The notes: generated by a model from the letters alone, not told the origin. Positions 7,360-15,893 are shown, counted from the stretch's first letter. The stretch is 27,639 nt of DNA from CAZEIW01 sp964512305 (GCA_964512305.1 CAZEIW010000134.1:1-27639); one strand, 5' to 3'. Numbers and translations are program-made.

Positions 7360-10300
7360 ATGAATGCTCCCCTGCCCGACGCGATCCGGCGCGCGCTGGC
7401 CGAAATCTCCCTCGACGACAAGTGGACGCTCGAGCGCGGGCGCGCCTACCTGAGCGGCACACAGGCGCTGGTGCGCCTGCTGATGCTCCAGCGCCAGCGC
7501 GACGCGATCGCCGGGCTCAATACCGCCGGGTTCCTGACCGGCTACCGCGGTTCGCCGCTGGGCGGAGTCGACCAGACGGCCTGGAAGGCGCGCGCTCACC
7601 TCGAGCGGCATCACGTGCGGTTCCAGCCTGGCGTGAACGAAGACCTCGCCGCGACGTCGGTATGGGGCACGCAGCAGGTGAACATGTTCGCGGGCGCGAA
7701 GTACGACGGCGTGTTCGGGATGTGGTACGGCAAGGGGCCGGGCGTCGACCGCTGCGGCGACGTGTTCAAGCACGCCAACGCGGCGGGTACCAGCCCGCAT
7801 GGCGGCGTGATCGTGGCCGCCGGCGACGACCATGGCGCGAAGAGCTCGACGCTGCCCCACCAGTCCGACCACATCCTCAAAGCCTGCATGATCCCGGTGC
7901 TGTTCCCTTCATCGGTGCAGGAATACCTCGATCTCGGAGTGCACGCGTACGCGATGAGCCGGTTTGCCGGCGTCTGGGTCGGGTTCAAGTGCGTCACCGA
8001 GGTCGTGGAGGCCTCGGCCTCGGTGTCGATCGATCCGGAGCGCGTCGACGTGCGCCTGCCCGAGGATTTCGCGATGCCGCCCGGCGGGCTGAACATCCGC
8101 TGGCCCGAAACGCCGCTCGAGATGGAAGCCCGGCTGCTCGACCACAAGCTGTACGCGGCGCTCGCCTACTGCCGCACCAACCGCCTCAACCAGACCGTGA
8201 TCGACGCGCCGAACGCGCGCTTCGGCATCGTCGCCAGCGGCAAGGCCTATCTGGACACCCGCCAGGCCCTGCTCGACCTCGGGCTCGACGAAGCCACGTG
8301 CCGGCGCGTCGGCATACGGTTGTTCAAGTGCGCGATGGTGTGGCCGCTCGAGGCGCAGACGATCCGCGATTTCGCCGAGGGACTGTCCGAGATCCTGGTC
8401 GTCGAGGAAAAGCGCCAGGTCATCGAATACCAGCTGAAGGAGGAGCTGTTCCAGTGGACCGGCAGCGGCAAGCACGTGCCGCGGGTGATCGGCAAGTTCG
8501 ACGAGAAGGACGGCGGCGAGTGGGCGGTGCCGCAGGGAAACTGGATCCTGCCCGCGCACTACGAGTTCTCGCCGGCGATCGTGGCCAAGGCGATCGCGGC
8601 GCGGATCGGCAGGCTCGAGCTGCCGCCCGACGTGCGCGCCGGCCTGCAGGCGCGGGTGGCCGACATCGAGGCCAGGGAAAAGCAGCTCGCCCGGCCGCGC
8701 GTGGTCGTCGACCGCACGCCGTACTTCTGCTCCGGCTGTCCGCACAACACGTCGACCCGGGTGCCCGAGGGCTCGCGCGCGGTCGCCGGCATCGGCTGCC
8801 ACTACATGGCGGTGTGGATGGACCGCAGCACGGCGACCTTCACCCAGATGGGCGGCGAAGGAGTGCCGTGGCTGGGGCAGGCGCCGTTCACGTCCGAAAA
8901 GCACATCTTCGCCAACCTGGGCGACGGCACCTACTTCCATTCGGGGTCGCTCGCGATCCGCGCCGCGGTCGCCGCCAAGGCCCCGATGACGTTCAAGATC
9001 CTCTACAACGACGCGGTCGCGATGACCGGCGGACAGCCGGTCGACGGCCCCATCGATCCGCCCCGGATCACGCGCCAGGTCGCCGCCGACGGCGTGCAGC
9101 GCATCGTCGTGGTGACCGACGAGCCCGAGAAGTATCCGCAGCGGCCCGAGCAGGCCGGCTTCGCCGCCGGCGTGACGATCCATCACCGCGACGAGCTCGA
9201 CCGCATCCAGCGCGAGCTGCGCGAGTATCCGGGCGTCTCGGTGCTGCTCTACGACCAGACCTGCGCGGCCGAGAAGCGGCGCCGGCGCAAGCGCGGAACG
9301 TTCCCCGATCCGGCGCGCAGGGTCGTGATCAACGAGCTGGTCTGCGAAGGCTGCGGCGACTGCAGCGTCCAGTCCAACTGCCTGTCGGTCGAGCCGCTCG
9401 AGACCGAGTTCGGCCGCAAGCGGCGCATCAACCAGTCCAGCTGCAACAAGGACTTCTCGTGCATAAAGGGGTTCTGCCCCAGCTTCGTCACCGTCGAGGG
9501 CGGGCAGCTGCGCCGGCCGAAGGCTTCCGCCGCCGGGCTGCCGGCGGTTCCGTCGCCTTCGCTGCCCGAGCCTGAAGGACTGCGCCCGTACCGGATCGTG
9601 ATCGCCGGGGTCGGCGGGACCGGCGTCGTGACGATCGGCCAGCTGCTCGGCATGGCGGCCCACATCGAGGGCCGCGGCGTCTCGGTGCTCGACATGGCGG
9701 GGCTGGCGCAGAAGGGCGGCGCCGTGCACTCCTACGTGCAGATCGCCGCGCACCCGGACGACCTGTACGCGACGCGGATCCCGATGGGAGAAGCGGACGT
9801 CCTGATCGGCTGCGACCTGATCGTCAGCACGGGGCCCGAGGTGCTGGGCAGGTTCCGGCCGGGCCGCACGCGCGCGGTCGTCAACAGCGCCGAATCGCCG
9901 ACGGCAGCCTTCGTCCGCAATCCGGACTGGCAGTCCGGCGGCGGCATGCTCGCGCAACAGTTGCGCGACTCGGTTGCGAACGAAGCCGATTGCGCGCTGG
10001 TCGACGCGCAGGGGCTGGCTGCGGCGCTGCTGGGCGATTCGATCTACACCAATCCCTTCATGCTCGGCGCCGCGTGGCAGCGGGGCTGGATTCCGCTGCG
10101 CTACGAAAGCATCCTGCGGGCGATCGAGCTCAACGGGGCGGCGGTCGACGCCAACAAGCGCGCGTTCGAGTGGGGCCGGGCCTCTGCGCATGCTCCCGAG
10201 GAGGTCGCGAAGGCCGCTTTCCCGGCGCCGGTGGTCGAACTGAAGCGTTTCGCGTCGACCCTGGCGGAGATCGTCGCCGTCCGAAGCGAATTCCTGACCG

Positions 10301-10923
10301 GGTACCAGAACGCCGCCTACGCGCGACGCTACGCCGACCGCGTCGAGCGGGTGCGGCAGGCCGAGGCCGGGCGCGCGGGCGGATCGACCCGCCTGGCCGA
10401 GACCGTGGCGCGCAACTATTTCAAGCTGCTGGCGATCAAGGACGAGTACGAGGTCGCGCGCCTGCATTCCGATCCGAAGTTCCACGCCCGCATCGAATCG
10501 CAGTTCGAAGGCGACTACCGGCTGAACTACTACCTCGCGCCGCCGCTGCTGGCGAAGATCGATCCGGCGACCGGCGTGCCGAAGAAGATGCGCTTCGGAT
10601 CCTGGCTCGGCGCCGGATTCGGCCTGCTGGCGCGACTGAGGTTCCTGCGCGGAACGCCGCTCGATCCCTTCGCGCGCACGCCCGAGCGGCGCGCCGAGCG
10701 CGCGCTGATCGAGGAATACGAGGCGCTGGTCGACGAGCTGCTCGACCGCCTCGACGCCGGCAACGCCGCGCTGGCGGTGCGCCTCGCGGCGCTGCCGGAA
10801 GAGATACGCGGCTTCGGGCACGTCAAGATGCGAAATCTTGTTGCCGCGCGCGCCAAATGGTCGCAGCTGCTGGCCGAGTTCAAGGGGCGGGCCGCGGCGC
10901 CGGAAGCGGCGAAGGCCGCCTGA
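7360..10923 (+). CDS. Indolepyruvate ferredoxin oxidoreductase, single-chain alpha-beta fusion
   Basis: This 1187-residue enzyme oxidatively decarboxylates aryl pyruvates such as indolepyruvate and phenylpyruvate to the arylacetyl-CoA, reducing ferredoxin. In order it has an N-terminal pyrimidine-binding oxidoreductase region (about 25-400), a thiamine-pyrophosphate region (about 440-640, with GDGTYFHSG and ILYNDAVAMTGGQP), an Fe-S cluster segment with C662-x2-C665-x2-C668-x5-C674 and later Cys in CNKDFSCIKGFCPS, a gamma/IorB-type domain beginning GVGGTGVVTIGQLLG (about 745), and a long C-terminal extension. This is the fused bacterial form of what is IorA plus IorB in archaea. The ATG at 7360 has CGAGG 7 nt upstream. 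The 272-bp gap before it holds no convincing gene or promoter. A hairpin at 10956-10986 ends the unit. Confidence 0.93.
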   Translation: MNAPLPDAIRRALAEISLDDKWTLERGRAYLSGTQALVRLLMLQRQRDAIAGLNTAGFLTGYRGSPLGGVDQTAWKARAHLERHHVRFQPGVNEDLAATSVWGTQQVNMFAGAKYDGVFGMWYGKGPGVDRCGDVFKHANAAGTSPHGGVIVAAGDDHGAKSSTLPHQSDHILKACMIPVLFPSSVQEYLDLGVHAYAMSRFAGVWVGFKCVTEVVEASASVSIDPERVDVRLPEDFAMPPGGLNIRWPETPLEMEARLLDHKLYAALAYCRTNRLNQTVIDAPNARFGIVASGKAYLDTRQALLDLGLDEATCRRVGIRLFKCAMVWPLEAQTIRDFAEGLSEILVVEEKRQVIEYQLKEELFQWTGSGKHVPRVIGKFDEKDGGEWAVPQGNWILPAHYEFSPAIVAKAIAARIGRLELPPDVRAGLQARVADIEAREKQLARPRVVVDRTPYFCSGCPHNTSTRVPEGSRAVAGIGCHYMAVWMDRSTATFTQMGGEGVPWLGQAPFTSEKHIFANLGDGTYFHSGSLAIRAAVAAKAPMTFKILYNDAVAMTGGQPVDGPIDPPRITRQVAADGVQRIVVVTDEPEKYPQRPEQAGFAAGVTIHHRDELDRIQRELREYPGVSVLLYDQTCAAEKRRRRKRGTFPDPARRVVINELVCEGCGDCSVQSNCLSVEPLETEFGRKRRINQSSCNKDFSCIKGFCPSFVTVEGGQLRRPKASAAGLPAVPSPSLPEPEGLRPYRIVIAGVGGTGVVTIGQLLGMAAHIEGRGVSVLDMAGLAQKGGAVHSYVQIAAHPDDLYATRIPMGEADVLIGCDLIVSTGPEVLGRFRPGRTRAVVNSAESPTAAFVRNPDWQSGGGMLAQQLRDSVANEADCALVDAQGLAAALLGDSIYTNPFMLGAAWQRGWIPLRYESILRAIELNGAAVDANKRAFEWGRASAHAPEEVAKAAFPAPVVELKRFASTLAEIVAVRSEFLTGYQNAAYARRYADRVERVRQAEAGRAGGSTRLAETVARNYFKLLAIKDEYEVARLHSDPKFHARIESQFEGDYRLNYYLAPPLLAKIDPATGVPKKMRFGSWLGAGFGLLARLRFLRGTPLDPFARTPERRAERALIEEYEALVDELLDRLDAGNAALAVRLAALPEEIRGFGHVKMRNLVAARAKWSQLLAEFKGRAAAPEAAKAA

Positions 10924-10955
10924 GACAGGTCGCCAAGCGCTTGCGGCCCAGGGAC

Positions 10956-10986
10956 GAATCCCCTGGCGCGCAGCGCCAGGGGATTC
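10956..10986. terminator. Perfect 14-bp hairpin, bidirectional terminator candidate
   Basis: GAATCCCCTGGCGC (10956-10969) pairs perfectly with GCGCCAGGGGATTC (10973-10986) around the loop GCA. It lies midway between the converging stop codons at 10923 and 11003. No T-run follows on either strand, so it may block transcription by structure or help Rho. Confidence 0.7.
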
Positions 10987-11002
10987 CGGTAAGCCGGCCC
11001 GG

Positions 11003-11695
11003 TCAGCGGATGCCGGCGCGCAGCGCCTCGTACGAGAGCACGAGGCCGTTTTCGATCAGCAGCCAGTCGGATTCCTGCATCCGCCCGTTGCCCCGCTCGT
11101 CGCGGTAGCTCATCATCCGGGCGCGCAGCATTCCCGCGCGCCGCAACTCTTCGTTGTCGACGCCGTAGATCGCGCTGGTCGTGCGCGCGATCGCCAGCCC
11201 GTACACGAAGGGCGGCGCGTCCTCCCTGCGCAACTGCCACCAGTCGAGCTCGAGGCGCGCCGCCTCCTTGGGGTCGAACGCCTCGCCGCCGTGCGCCCGC
11301 ATCACGGCGAAGTAGCGCTCCAGGGTCGGCAGCGCCGTCTGGGCCTCGGCGCGGCTGCGGGTCGGCTGGAAGGTCTTCGCCGCCAGCGCCGCGTACCACG
11401 CCAGGGCGAGGCTGTCCGCGGGCGAGAACCCGTAGTCGTCGCGATTCACCAGGTAGAGATTGCCCAGCAGGGCGGCGTAGCGGTGCTCGTAGTAGGCGCG
11501 CCACATGGCGGTTTCCAGCTGCGCGACCCGGTTCGGATCGAAAGCGCGCAGCTGCGCGGTGCGCGGCCAGAACACGTAGGCGCCGGCCGCGAGCGCCGCC
11601 GCGCCCGTCAGGCAGAGGGCGAGCGCGATGCGGCGCGAACGCCGAGCCTTCGAGACCGGCTCGATGGTTCGCCCACCCTGCCCGGCGGGACTCAA
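11003..11695 (-). CDS. Uncharacterised single-pass membrane protein
   Basis: No family is recognised. The 230-residue product has a basic N-terminus, one transmembrane segment (about 24-42, IALALCLTGAAALAAGAYVF) and then a helical domain rich in Trp, Tyr and Arg (for example ETAMWRAYYEHRYAALLGN and LELDWWQLRRED), probably on the periplasmic side. The start is assigned to TTG at 11695, which overlaps the TGA stop of the upstream adenylating enzyme as TTGA with GAGGG upstream, implying translational coupling. No ATG or GTG fits before the membrane segment. The tight coupling implies a shared role with the upstream enzyme, for example as a membrane anchor or acceptor protein, but this is inference. 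Confidence 0.7.
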   Translation of the reverse strand: MSPAGQGGRTIEPVSKARRSRRIALALCLTGAAALAAGAYVFWPRTAQLRAFDPNRVAQLETAMWRAYYEHRYAALLGNLYLVNRDDYGFSPADSLALAWYAALAAKTFQPTRSRAEAQTALPTLERYFAVMRAHGGEAFDPKEAARLELDWWQLRREDAPPFVYGLAIARTTSAIYGVDNEELRRAGMLRARMMSYRDERGNGRMQESDWLLIENGLVLSYEALRAGIR

Positions 11696-13119
11696 GGCCT
11701 GGCCCTCGGAATCCGCGAAGCGATGAGCGGCGCCTTCCCGGTGGGCCCGCGCTGCAGGGCATCGACCATCCGCACTTCGATCGCGGGCGACTCCGCGCCC
11801 TCCTCTTCGAGCATGCGGGCGAGGCGCTCGCTCAGCGCCGCCCGCAACCCCGGATCGACGGAGCCGGTGAGGTTCACCGTCAGGCCCTGCTCGTCCTGGA
11901 TGACCTGCCATCCGGTTGCCGGAACCGCCTCGAGGATGCCGTCGAACCGGTTCGGATGCACCGCGACCCGCTCCCCTGAGTGGCCGCGCCGCGGGAATTC
12001 GAGGATGTCCTCCGCTCGCCCTTCGATGCTTTCGATCATCCGGAAGCTGCGCCCGCACTCGCATCGGCCCGGCAGCTCCCGCACCATGTCGCTCAGCTCG
12101 TAGCGGATCAACGGCTGGGTGCGGCGCTCGAGCAGCGTCAGCAGGATGCGCGCGCCCGGCTCCCCCGGCGGCACGGCGCGCCCGCGGTCGTCGACGATCT
12201 CGACGATCGCGCGGTCCTCGAAAAAGTGCTTGCGGCCGTACGCGCACTCGGCGGCGATGGGCGCGTATTCGGTCGCGCCGTAGGTGTCGAACACCCGGAT
12301 GCCCCACGCCTGCTCGACGCGCCGGCGCGCCTCGGCGGTCAGCACCTCGGCGCTGGTCGCGACATTGTTGAGCGGGATGTCCAGGCGGCGTGCGATCTGC
12401 TCCTCGGCGAGTTGCAGCAGCACGGACGGGTAGACCGCAAGCGCCTCCGGGCGCCAGGCGTTCAGGCGCTCGACGATCTTCGGCAGCGGCTCGGCGGCGT
12501 CGATGCGCAGGCTCCGCAGCAACCCCGCCGACAGCGACTTGCCGATCCGGGCCGAGTAGTGCCAGGGGACGCCGGACGCGATCAGCGCCGACTTCGGCGG
12601 GTTGCGCAGACTGCGGCTGGCTCCGCTCCATGCGATGGGCCGGGTGATCGCGGCGATCGCGGCGATCCATTCCCGGTCGTCGAACACGAATATGCCGCGT
12701 CGTCCTGTCGTTCCCGACGTCGCGAGCACCACGTAGCGGCCCAGAAAAAGATGGGGACCCGGCGGTTCGCCCAGGTAGCGCTGGACGTCGGCCAGCCGGA
12801 TCCGCGGGTCGGTCACCAGGGAGTCGAAGTTCTCCATCAACTCGGCCTTGGTGAGAATCGGCAGCCGATCGAGCGGCTGGTCCTGCAGGCCGCCGTGGAA
12901 GGCACGGTAGAACGGCGAATTCGCCTGCGCGAAGCGGCGGATTGCCGCCAGCCGCCGGGTATGGTGCCGCTCCAACCGCTCGCGCGACCACTTGCACGAG
13001 CGCTCCTGCGCGAACCGCTGCCAGCCGACCCGCAGCAAGGTGCGCAAGGCGGCGCCAGACGAAACGTCTTCCGGCTCCGCAGTGGCGGGATCGACGGCGG
13101 TTGGTTCGGACGTGGACAT
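11692..13119 (-). CDS. Adenylate-forming enzyme, PaaK/coenzyme F390 synthetase-like
   Basis: This 475-residue member of the ANL superfamily activates a carboxylate with ATP. Visible motifs are the phosphate loop LATSGTTGRRG, the adenine/Mg region YGATEYAPIAAE, YELSDMV near the hinge Asp, and a C-terminal GPTGKAPLI that supplies the catalytic Lys. A CxCG pair (CECGRSF) after the hinge is typical of the phenylacetate-CoA ligase/F390-synthetase branch. True PaaK is shorter (about 430) and is found with paa genes, none of which are here, so the substrate is unknown. The ATG at 13119 has a strong GGGAGGA site. Two more upstream ATGs lie in the same frame without such a site. It is coupled to the membrane-protein gene at 11695. 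Confidence 0.82.
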   Translation of the reverse strand: MSTSEPTAVDPATAEPEDVSSGAALRTLLRVGWQRFAQERSCKWSRERLERHHTRRLAAIRRFAQANSPFYRAFHGGLQDQPLDRLPILTKAELMENFDSLVTDPRIRLADVQRYLGEPPGPHLFLGRYVVLATSGTTGRRGIFVFDDREWIAAIAAITRPIAWSGASRSLRNPPKSALIASGVPWHYSARIGKSLSAGLLRSLRIDAAEPLPKIVERLNAWRPEALAVYPSVLLQLAEEQIARRLDIPLNNVATSAEVLTAEARRRVEQAWGIRVFDTYGATEYAPIAAECAYGRKHFFEDRAIVEIVDDRGRAVPPGEPGARILLTLLERRTQPLIRYELSDMVRELPGRCECGRSFRMIESIEGRAEDILEFPRRGHSGERVAVHPNRFDGILEAVPATGWQVIQDEQGLTVNLTGSVDPGLRAALSERLARMLEEEGAESPAIEVRMVDALQRGPTGKAPLIASRIPRARP

Positions 13120-13234
13120 CGGTCCTCCCGATCGTTCTGCCAGACAGATCGGCCGCCCGCCCGGCAGGGTGCCGTTGGTCGGGGGCCCGGCAGCACGGCT
13201 ATTTTGCGCGCGTGAACTGTCTCCCATTTCCGTT

Positions 13235-13276
13235 TTGATCAAGGTCAAAAGGGTCTCTGAAACCCGACCCTAAGAT
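13235..13276 (+). promoter_or_regulatory. FNR/Dnr-type box with class II promoter
   Basis: TTGAT-CAAG-GTCAA (13235-13248) matches the FNR/Dnr consensus TTGAT-N4-ATCAA with one mismatch. Its centre is at 13241.5. A -10 box TAAGAT lies at 13271-13276, where a site centred at -41.5 would put it (start near 13283). This is classic class II activator geometry. The leader is about 113 nt and includes a 6-bp hairpin (GGCCAG 13350-13355 with CTGGCC 13361-13366). Nothing comparable is seen towards the minus strand. Confidence 0.72.
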
Positions 13277-13396
13277 GCACATTCTCTACTTGTTATGGTG
13301 TAGCCGCCCGCACCACGGAGAGGCGGTTCTGGCGGGGCGTCGATTCCGGGGCCAGCGGCTCTGGCCAAGAGCGCAAAACTACTCAAGGAAATGGTG

Positions 13397-13759
13397 ATGG
13401 GGCTTTATGAAGAGATTGGCGGCGAGCCTGCGGTCAATGCGGCGGTCGACCTGTTTTACCGCAAGGTCCTGAAGGATGCGCGGATCAAGCACTTCTTCGA
13501 CGATATCGACATGGACAAGCAGGCTGCCAAGCAGAAGGCATTTCTTACCATGGCGTTCGGCGGACCGCACAACTACACCGGCATGGACATGCGGAAAGGG
13601 CACGCACATCTGGTGGCCAAGGGTCTCAACGATTCTCATTTCGATGCCGTGATGGAGCATCTGGGTGCGACTCTGACTGAACTCAAGGTGCCGGCGCACC
13701 TGATCTCACAGGCAGCGGCCATTGCCGAGAGCACACGCAAGGACGTTCTGGGTCGATAG
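13397..13759 (+). CDS. Group I truncated haemoglobin (TrHbN type)
   Basis: This is a 120-residue 2-on-2 globin. The group I signature is present: LYEEIGG at the N-terminus, LFYRKV with Tyr21 at B10, FGGPHNYTGMDM, and the proximal His69 in MRKGHAHL, followed by DSHFDAV. TrHbN proteins bind O2 and NO; in mycobacteria the group acts as an NO dioxygenase and needs an external reductase. The start ATG at 13397 has AAGGAA at 13385-13390 six bases upstream; an earlier in-frame ATG at 13391 is too close to it. The reductase gene begins 16 bp downstream, so the two form an operon behind the FNR-type promoter. Codons use more A/T than the neighbouring genes. Confidence 0.92.
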   Translation: MGLYEEIGGEPAVNAAVDLFYRKVLKDARIKHFFDDIDMDKQAAKQKAFLTMAFGGPHNYTGMDMRKGHAHLVAKGLNDSHFDAVMEHLGATLTELKVPAHLISQAAAIAESTRKDVLGR

Positions 13760-13775
13760 AAGCGAACGGCCACCC

Positions 13776-14729
13776 ATGCCCAAGATCTCTTACGGCGGAC
13801 GGTCATACGAGTCGGGCGCGGATTCCGTGCTCGACTCGCTGACGTCCCAGCAAGTCTCCATCCCATCGTCGTGTCGATCCGGGCTGTGTCAGGCGTGCCT
13901 GATGCGTGCCGTCAAAGGACGTGTTCCGGAAGCGGCGCAAATCGGCCTGAAACCCGCTCTGGTTTCGACCCGGCACTTCTTGGCCTGCGCCTGTTTCCCC
14001 GAAGAGGACATCGAGGTTGCCCTGCCCGACCAGCAGGCGAACACGCTCATGGCCACGGTCACTCGTCTCGAGCGCCTCAATGACAGCGTGCTGGGGATTC
14101 GATTGCGACCGCAAGGAGATTTCGAATACCTTGCCGGTCAGTTCATCCGCGTTTACATGGATGAGACCGAATCCCGCCCGTATTCGCTTGCGAGCGTTCC
14201 CGGCGTCGATGACGAACTCGAATTGCACGTCCGAAGAGTGCCTGGGGGCTTGGTGAGCGGCTGGATTTTCAACGAACTTCAAGTCGGGAAGACGCTGAAA
14301 ATCTCCGAAGCCATGGGGAGCTGCATCTATGTGCAGGGACAGCCGCACCGAAACCTCCTGCTCATCGGCACGGGATCCGGCCTGGCGCCCCTTTATTGCA
14401 TCGCGAGGGAGGCTCTCTCCAAAGGCCACAAGGGCAAGATCGGGATCTATCACGGCAGCCGCTATCGCAGCGAACTCTACCTTGTCGAAGAATTGCGCGC
14501 GATCGCCGGCACCCACTCCAATGTGACGTATGTTCCTTGCGTCAGCGGCGGCGACGCGTCACCGGATTTCGCCGAGGGAACGGCGCCCGACGTCGCGCTG
14601 GCCGACCACCCCGATCTTTCCGACTGGGGCGTGTACCTGTGCGGCGGCCCTGAAATGGTCAAGTCGGCCAAGCGCGGGGCATTTCTCGCCGGCGCCTCCA
14701 TGAGCGACATTCACGCGGATCCCTTCTGA
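13776..14729 (+). CDS. 2Fe-2S ferredoxin/FAD/NAD(P)H oxidoreductase
   Basis: This 317-residue electron-transfer protein has an N-terminal plant-type 2Fe-2S domain (C-x4-C-x2-C in SSCRSGLCQAC, with a fourth Cys in FLACACF), an FAD domain with RPYSLAS, and an NAD(P) domain with GTGSGLAPL and the closing CGGPEMV. The order matches the reductase components of oxygenases such as MmoC or phenol hydroxylase, and CDP-6-deoxyglucoseen reductase. No oxygenase is nearby. The immediate partner is the truncated haemoglobin 16 bp upstream, so recycling of ferric haem is the natural role, together doing what flavohaemoglobin Hmp does in one chain (inference). The ATG at 13776 starts the ferredoxin domain. 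Its ribosome-binding site is weak, which suggests translational coupling. Confidence 0.88.
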   Translation: MPKISYGGRSYESGADSVLDSLTSQQVSIPSSCRSGLCQACLMRAVKGRVPEAAQIGLKPALVSTRHFLACACFPEEDIEVALPDQQANTLMATVTRLERLNDSVLGIRLRPQGDFEYLAGQFIRVYMDETESRPYSLASVPGVDDELELHVRRVPGGLVSGWIFNELQVGKTLKISEAMGSCIYVQGQPHRNLLLIGTGSGLAPLYCIAREALSKGHKGKIGIYHGSRYRSELYLVEELRAIAGTHSNVTYVPCVSGGDASPDFAEGTAPDVALADHPDLSDWGVYLCGGPEMVKSAKRGAFLAGASMSDIHADPF

Positions 14730-14766
14730 GCTTTCCTGCCTCGGACCGTCATCGCTGTTGACGCCG

Positions 14767-14806
14767 GCGCCGGATTGACCGGCGCTCGGGAAATCTGCCG
14801 ATTTTT
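14767..14806 (+). terminator. Candidate terminator after the reductase gene
   Basis: A 7-bp stem GCGCCGG (14767-14773)/CCGGCGC (14779-14785) with loop ATTGA is followed by a small AAATC-TGCC-GATTT hairpin ending in a T-run (14791-14806). It could partly separate the reductase gene from the transporter gene. The T-run after the second hairpin makes it the most terminator-like site in the window. Confidence 0.45.
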
Positions 14807-14873
14807 CGATGACCTGCCCTCTGCGCCTGTCCCGATACGCTTGGAGAATTGACAACTGCATCGTGCACCTGCC

Positions 14874-15893
14874 GTGAAGGATTTCCCGCCGGCCTATTTC
14901 GCGCTCGTGATGGCGACGGGGATCCTCTCGATCGCGGCCCGGGATCTCGAGCTTCCGGTCCTGGCAACCGTTCTGTTCGCTTTCAACCTTGTCGCGTTTG
15001 CCGTGCTGGCGGCGTTGAACGTTCTGCGGGCTCTTCGCTACCCGGGCCTCTTTCTTGCCGATATGACCGACCACCGTCTCGGACCCGGCTTCTTCACGTC
15101 CGTCGCAGCGTCCTGCGTGCTCGGTACCGAGATTCTGTCGGAGACGCGCAATCCGACGGCTGCCGCCGCCTTCCTTGTCCTGGGCGTCGTCTTATGGATC
15201 GGCCTCACTTACACGATCTTTCCCGCGCTCGCCATCAAGCGCCGCAAGCCTCCGTTGGAGCAGGGAATTGGCGGGACCTGGCTGATCGCGGTGGTCGCCG
15301 CGCAGTCGATTGCCGTGCTGGCCGCGCTGATCGCCCGCGAATGGCCGCAGCCGCATCAGCTGGAGCTGGACTTCTTCGCGCTGTCGATGTGGCTGTGGGG
15401 CGGAATGCTCTATATCTGGATCATCTCCATGATCTTCTATCGGCTCAGCTTTCTCGCCTTGTCTCCGACCGACGTGGCGCCTTCCGACTGGATAGCCATG
15501 GGCGCCATGGCGATCTCCACTTTGGCGGGCGCGTGCCTGGTGCGCAACGCCGCGGATGAGGCGCTGCTTGCCTCGCTGCTGCCGTTCCTCAAAGGCCTGA
15601 CGCTGTTCTATTGGGTCACCGGGACCTGGTGGATTCCGATCCTGGTCGCGCTGAGCGCGTGGCGGTATCTGATCCGGCGCCTTCCGCTGCGCTATGACCC
15701 TATGAACTGGGGAGCGGTATTCCCCTTGGGCATGTACGCGACGGCCACCCGGCAGATTTCGACGACGCTCCATCTGCCGTTCCTGGAACCTCTGGCGTGG
15801 ATCGCGTTCGCTGCAGGACTGCTCGCCTGGACGCTTGCCCTGGTCGGACTGCTGCGGGGACTGGGCAGGCTTGCGCTCGCGCGCCCAAGCTGA
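14874..15893 (+). CDS. TDT/SLAC1-family transporter (TehA-like)
   Basis: This 339-residue membrane protein has about ten hydrophobic segments with short loops, typical of the tellurite-resistance/dicarboxylate transporter family that includes TehA, the yeast malate permease Mae1 and the sulfite exporter Ssu1. The opening motif PPAYFALVMATGILSIA is characteristic. The substrate cannot be assigned. The start is uncertain. The GTG at 14874 begins the conserved region but lacks a spaced Shine-Dalgarno. A CTG at 14856 is in frame and 9 nt after GGAG (14843-14846). It follows the reductase gene by 144 bp, with a candidate terminator between them, so co-transcription is not assured. Base composition resembles the haemoglobin/reductase block. 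Confidence 0.85.
   Translation: MKDFPPAYFALVMATGILSIAARDLELPVLATVLFAFNLVAFAVLAALNVLRALRYPGLFLADMTDHRLGPGFFTSVAASCVLGTEILSETRNPTAAAAFLVLGVVLWIGLTYTIFPALAIKRRKPPLEQGIGGTWLIAVVAAQSIAVLAALIAREWPQPHQLELDFFALSMWLWGGMLYIWIISMIFYRLSFLALSPTDVAPSDWIAMGAMAISTLAGACLVRNAADEALLASLLPFLKGLTLFYWVTGTWWIPILVALSAWRYLIRRLPLRYDPMNWGAVFPLGMYATATRQISTTLHLPFLEPLAWIAFAAGLLAWTLALVGLLRGLGRLALARPS

Noticed and set aside
7909..10821. Very long minus-strand open frame opposite the indolepyruvate oxidoreductase gene
   Set aside because: It is a high-GC antisense shadow. The residue make-up (Arg, Gly, Asp, Ala, His runs) shows no domain, and the plus strand encodes a full conserved enzyme.
11692..13119. Calling the ligase paaK (phenylacetate degradation)
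   Set aside because: It is longer than PaaK, sits with an unknown membrane protein and there are no paa genes nearby.
13397..14729. Frameshifted hmp flavohaemoglobin
   Set aside because: The globin is a truncated 2-on-2 type of full length with its own stop, and the reductase has a 2Fe-2S domain that Hmp lacks, so these are two true genes.
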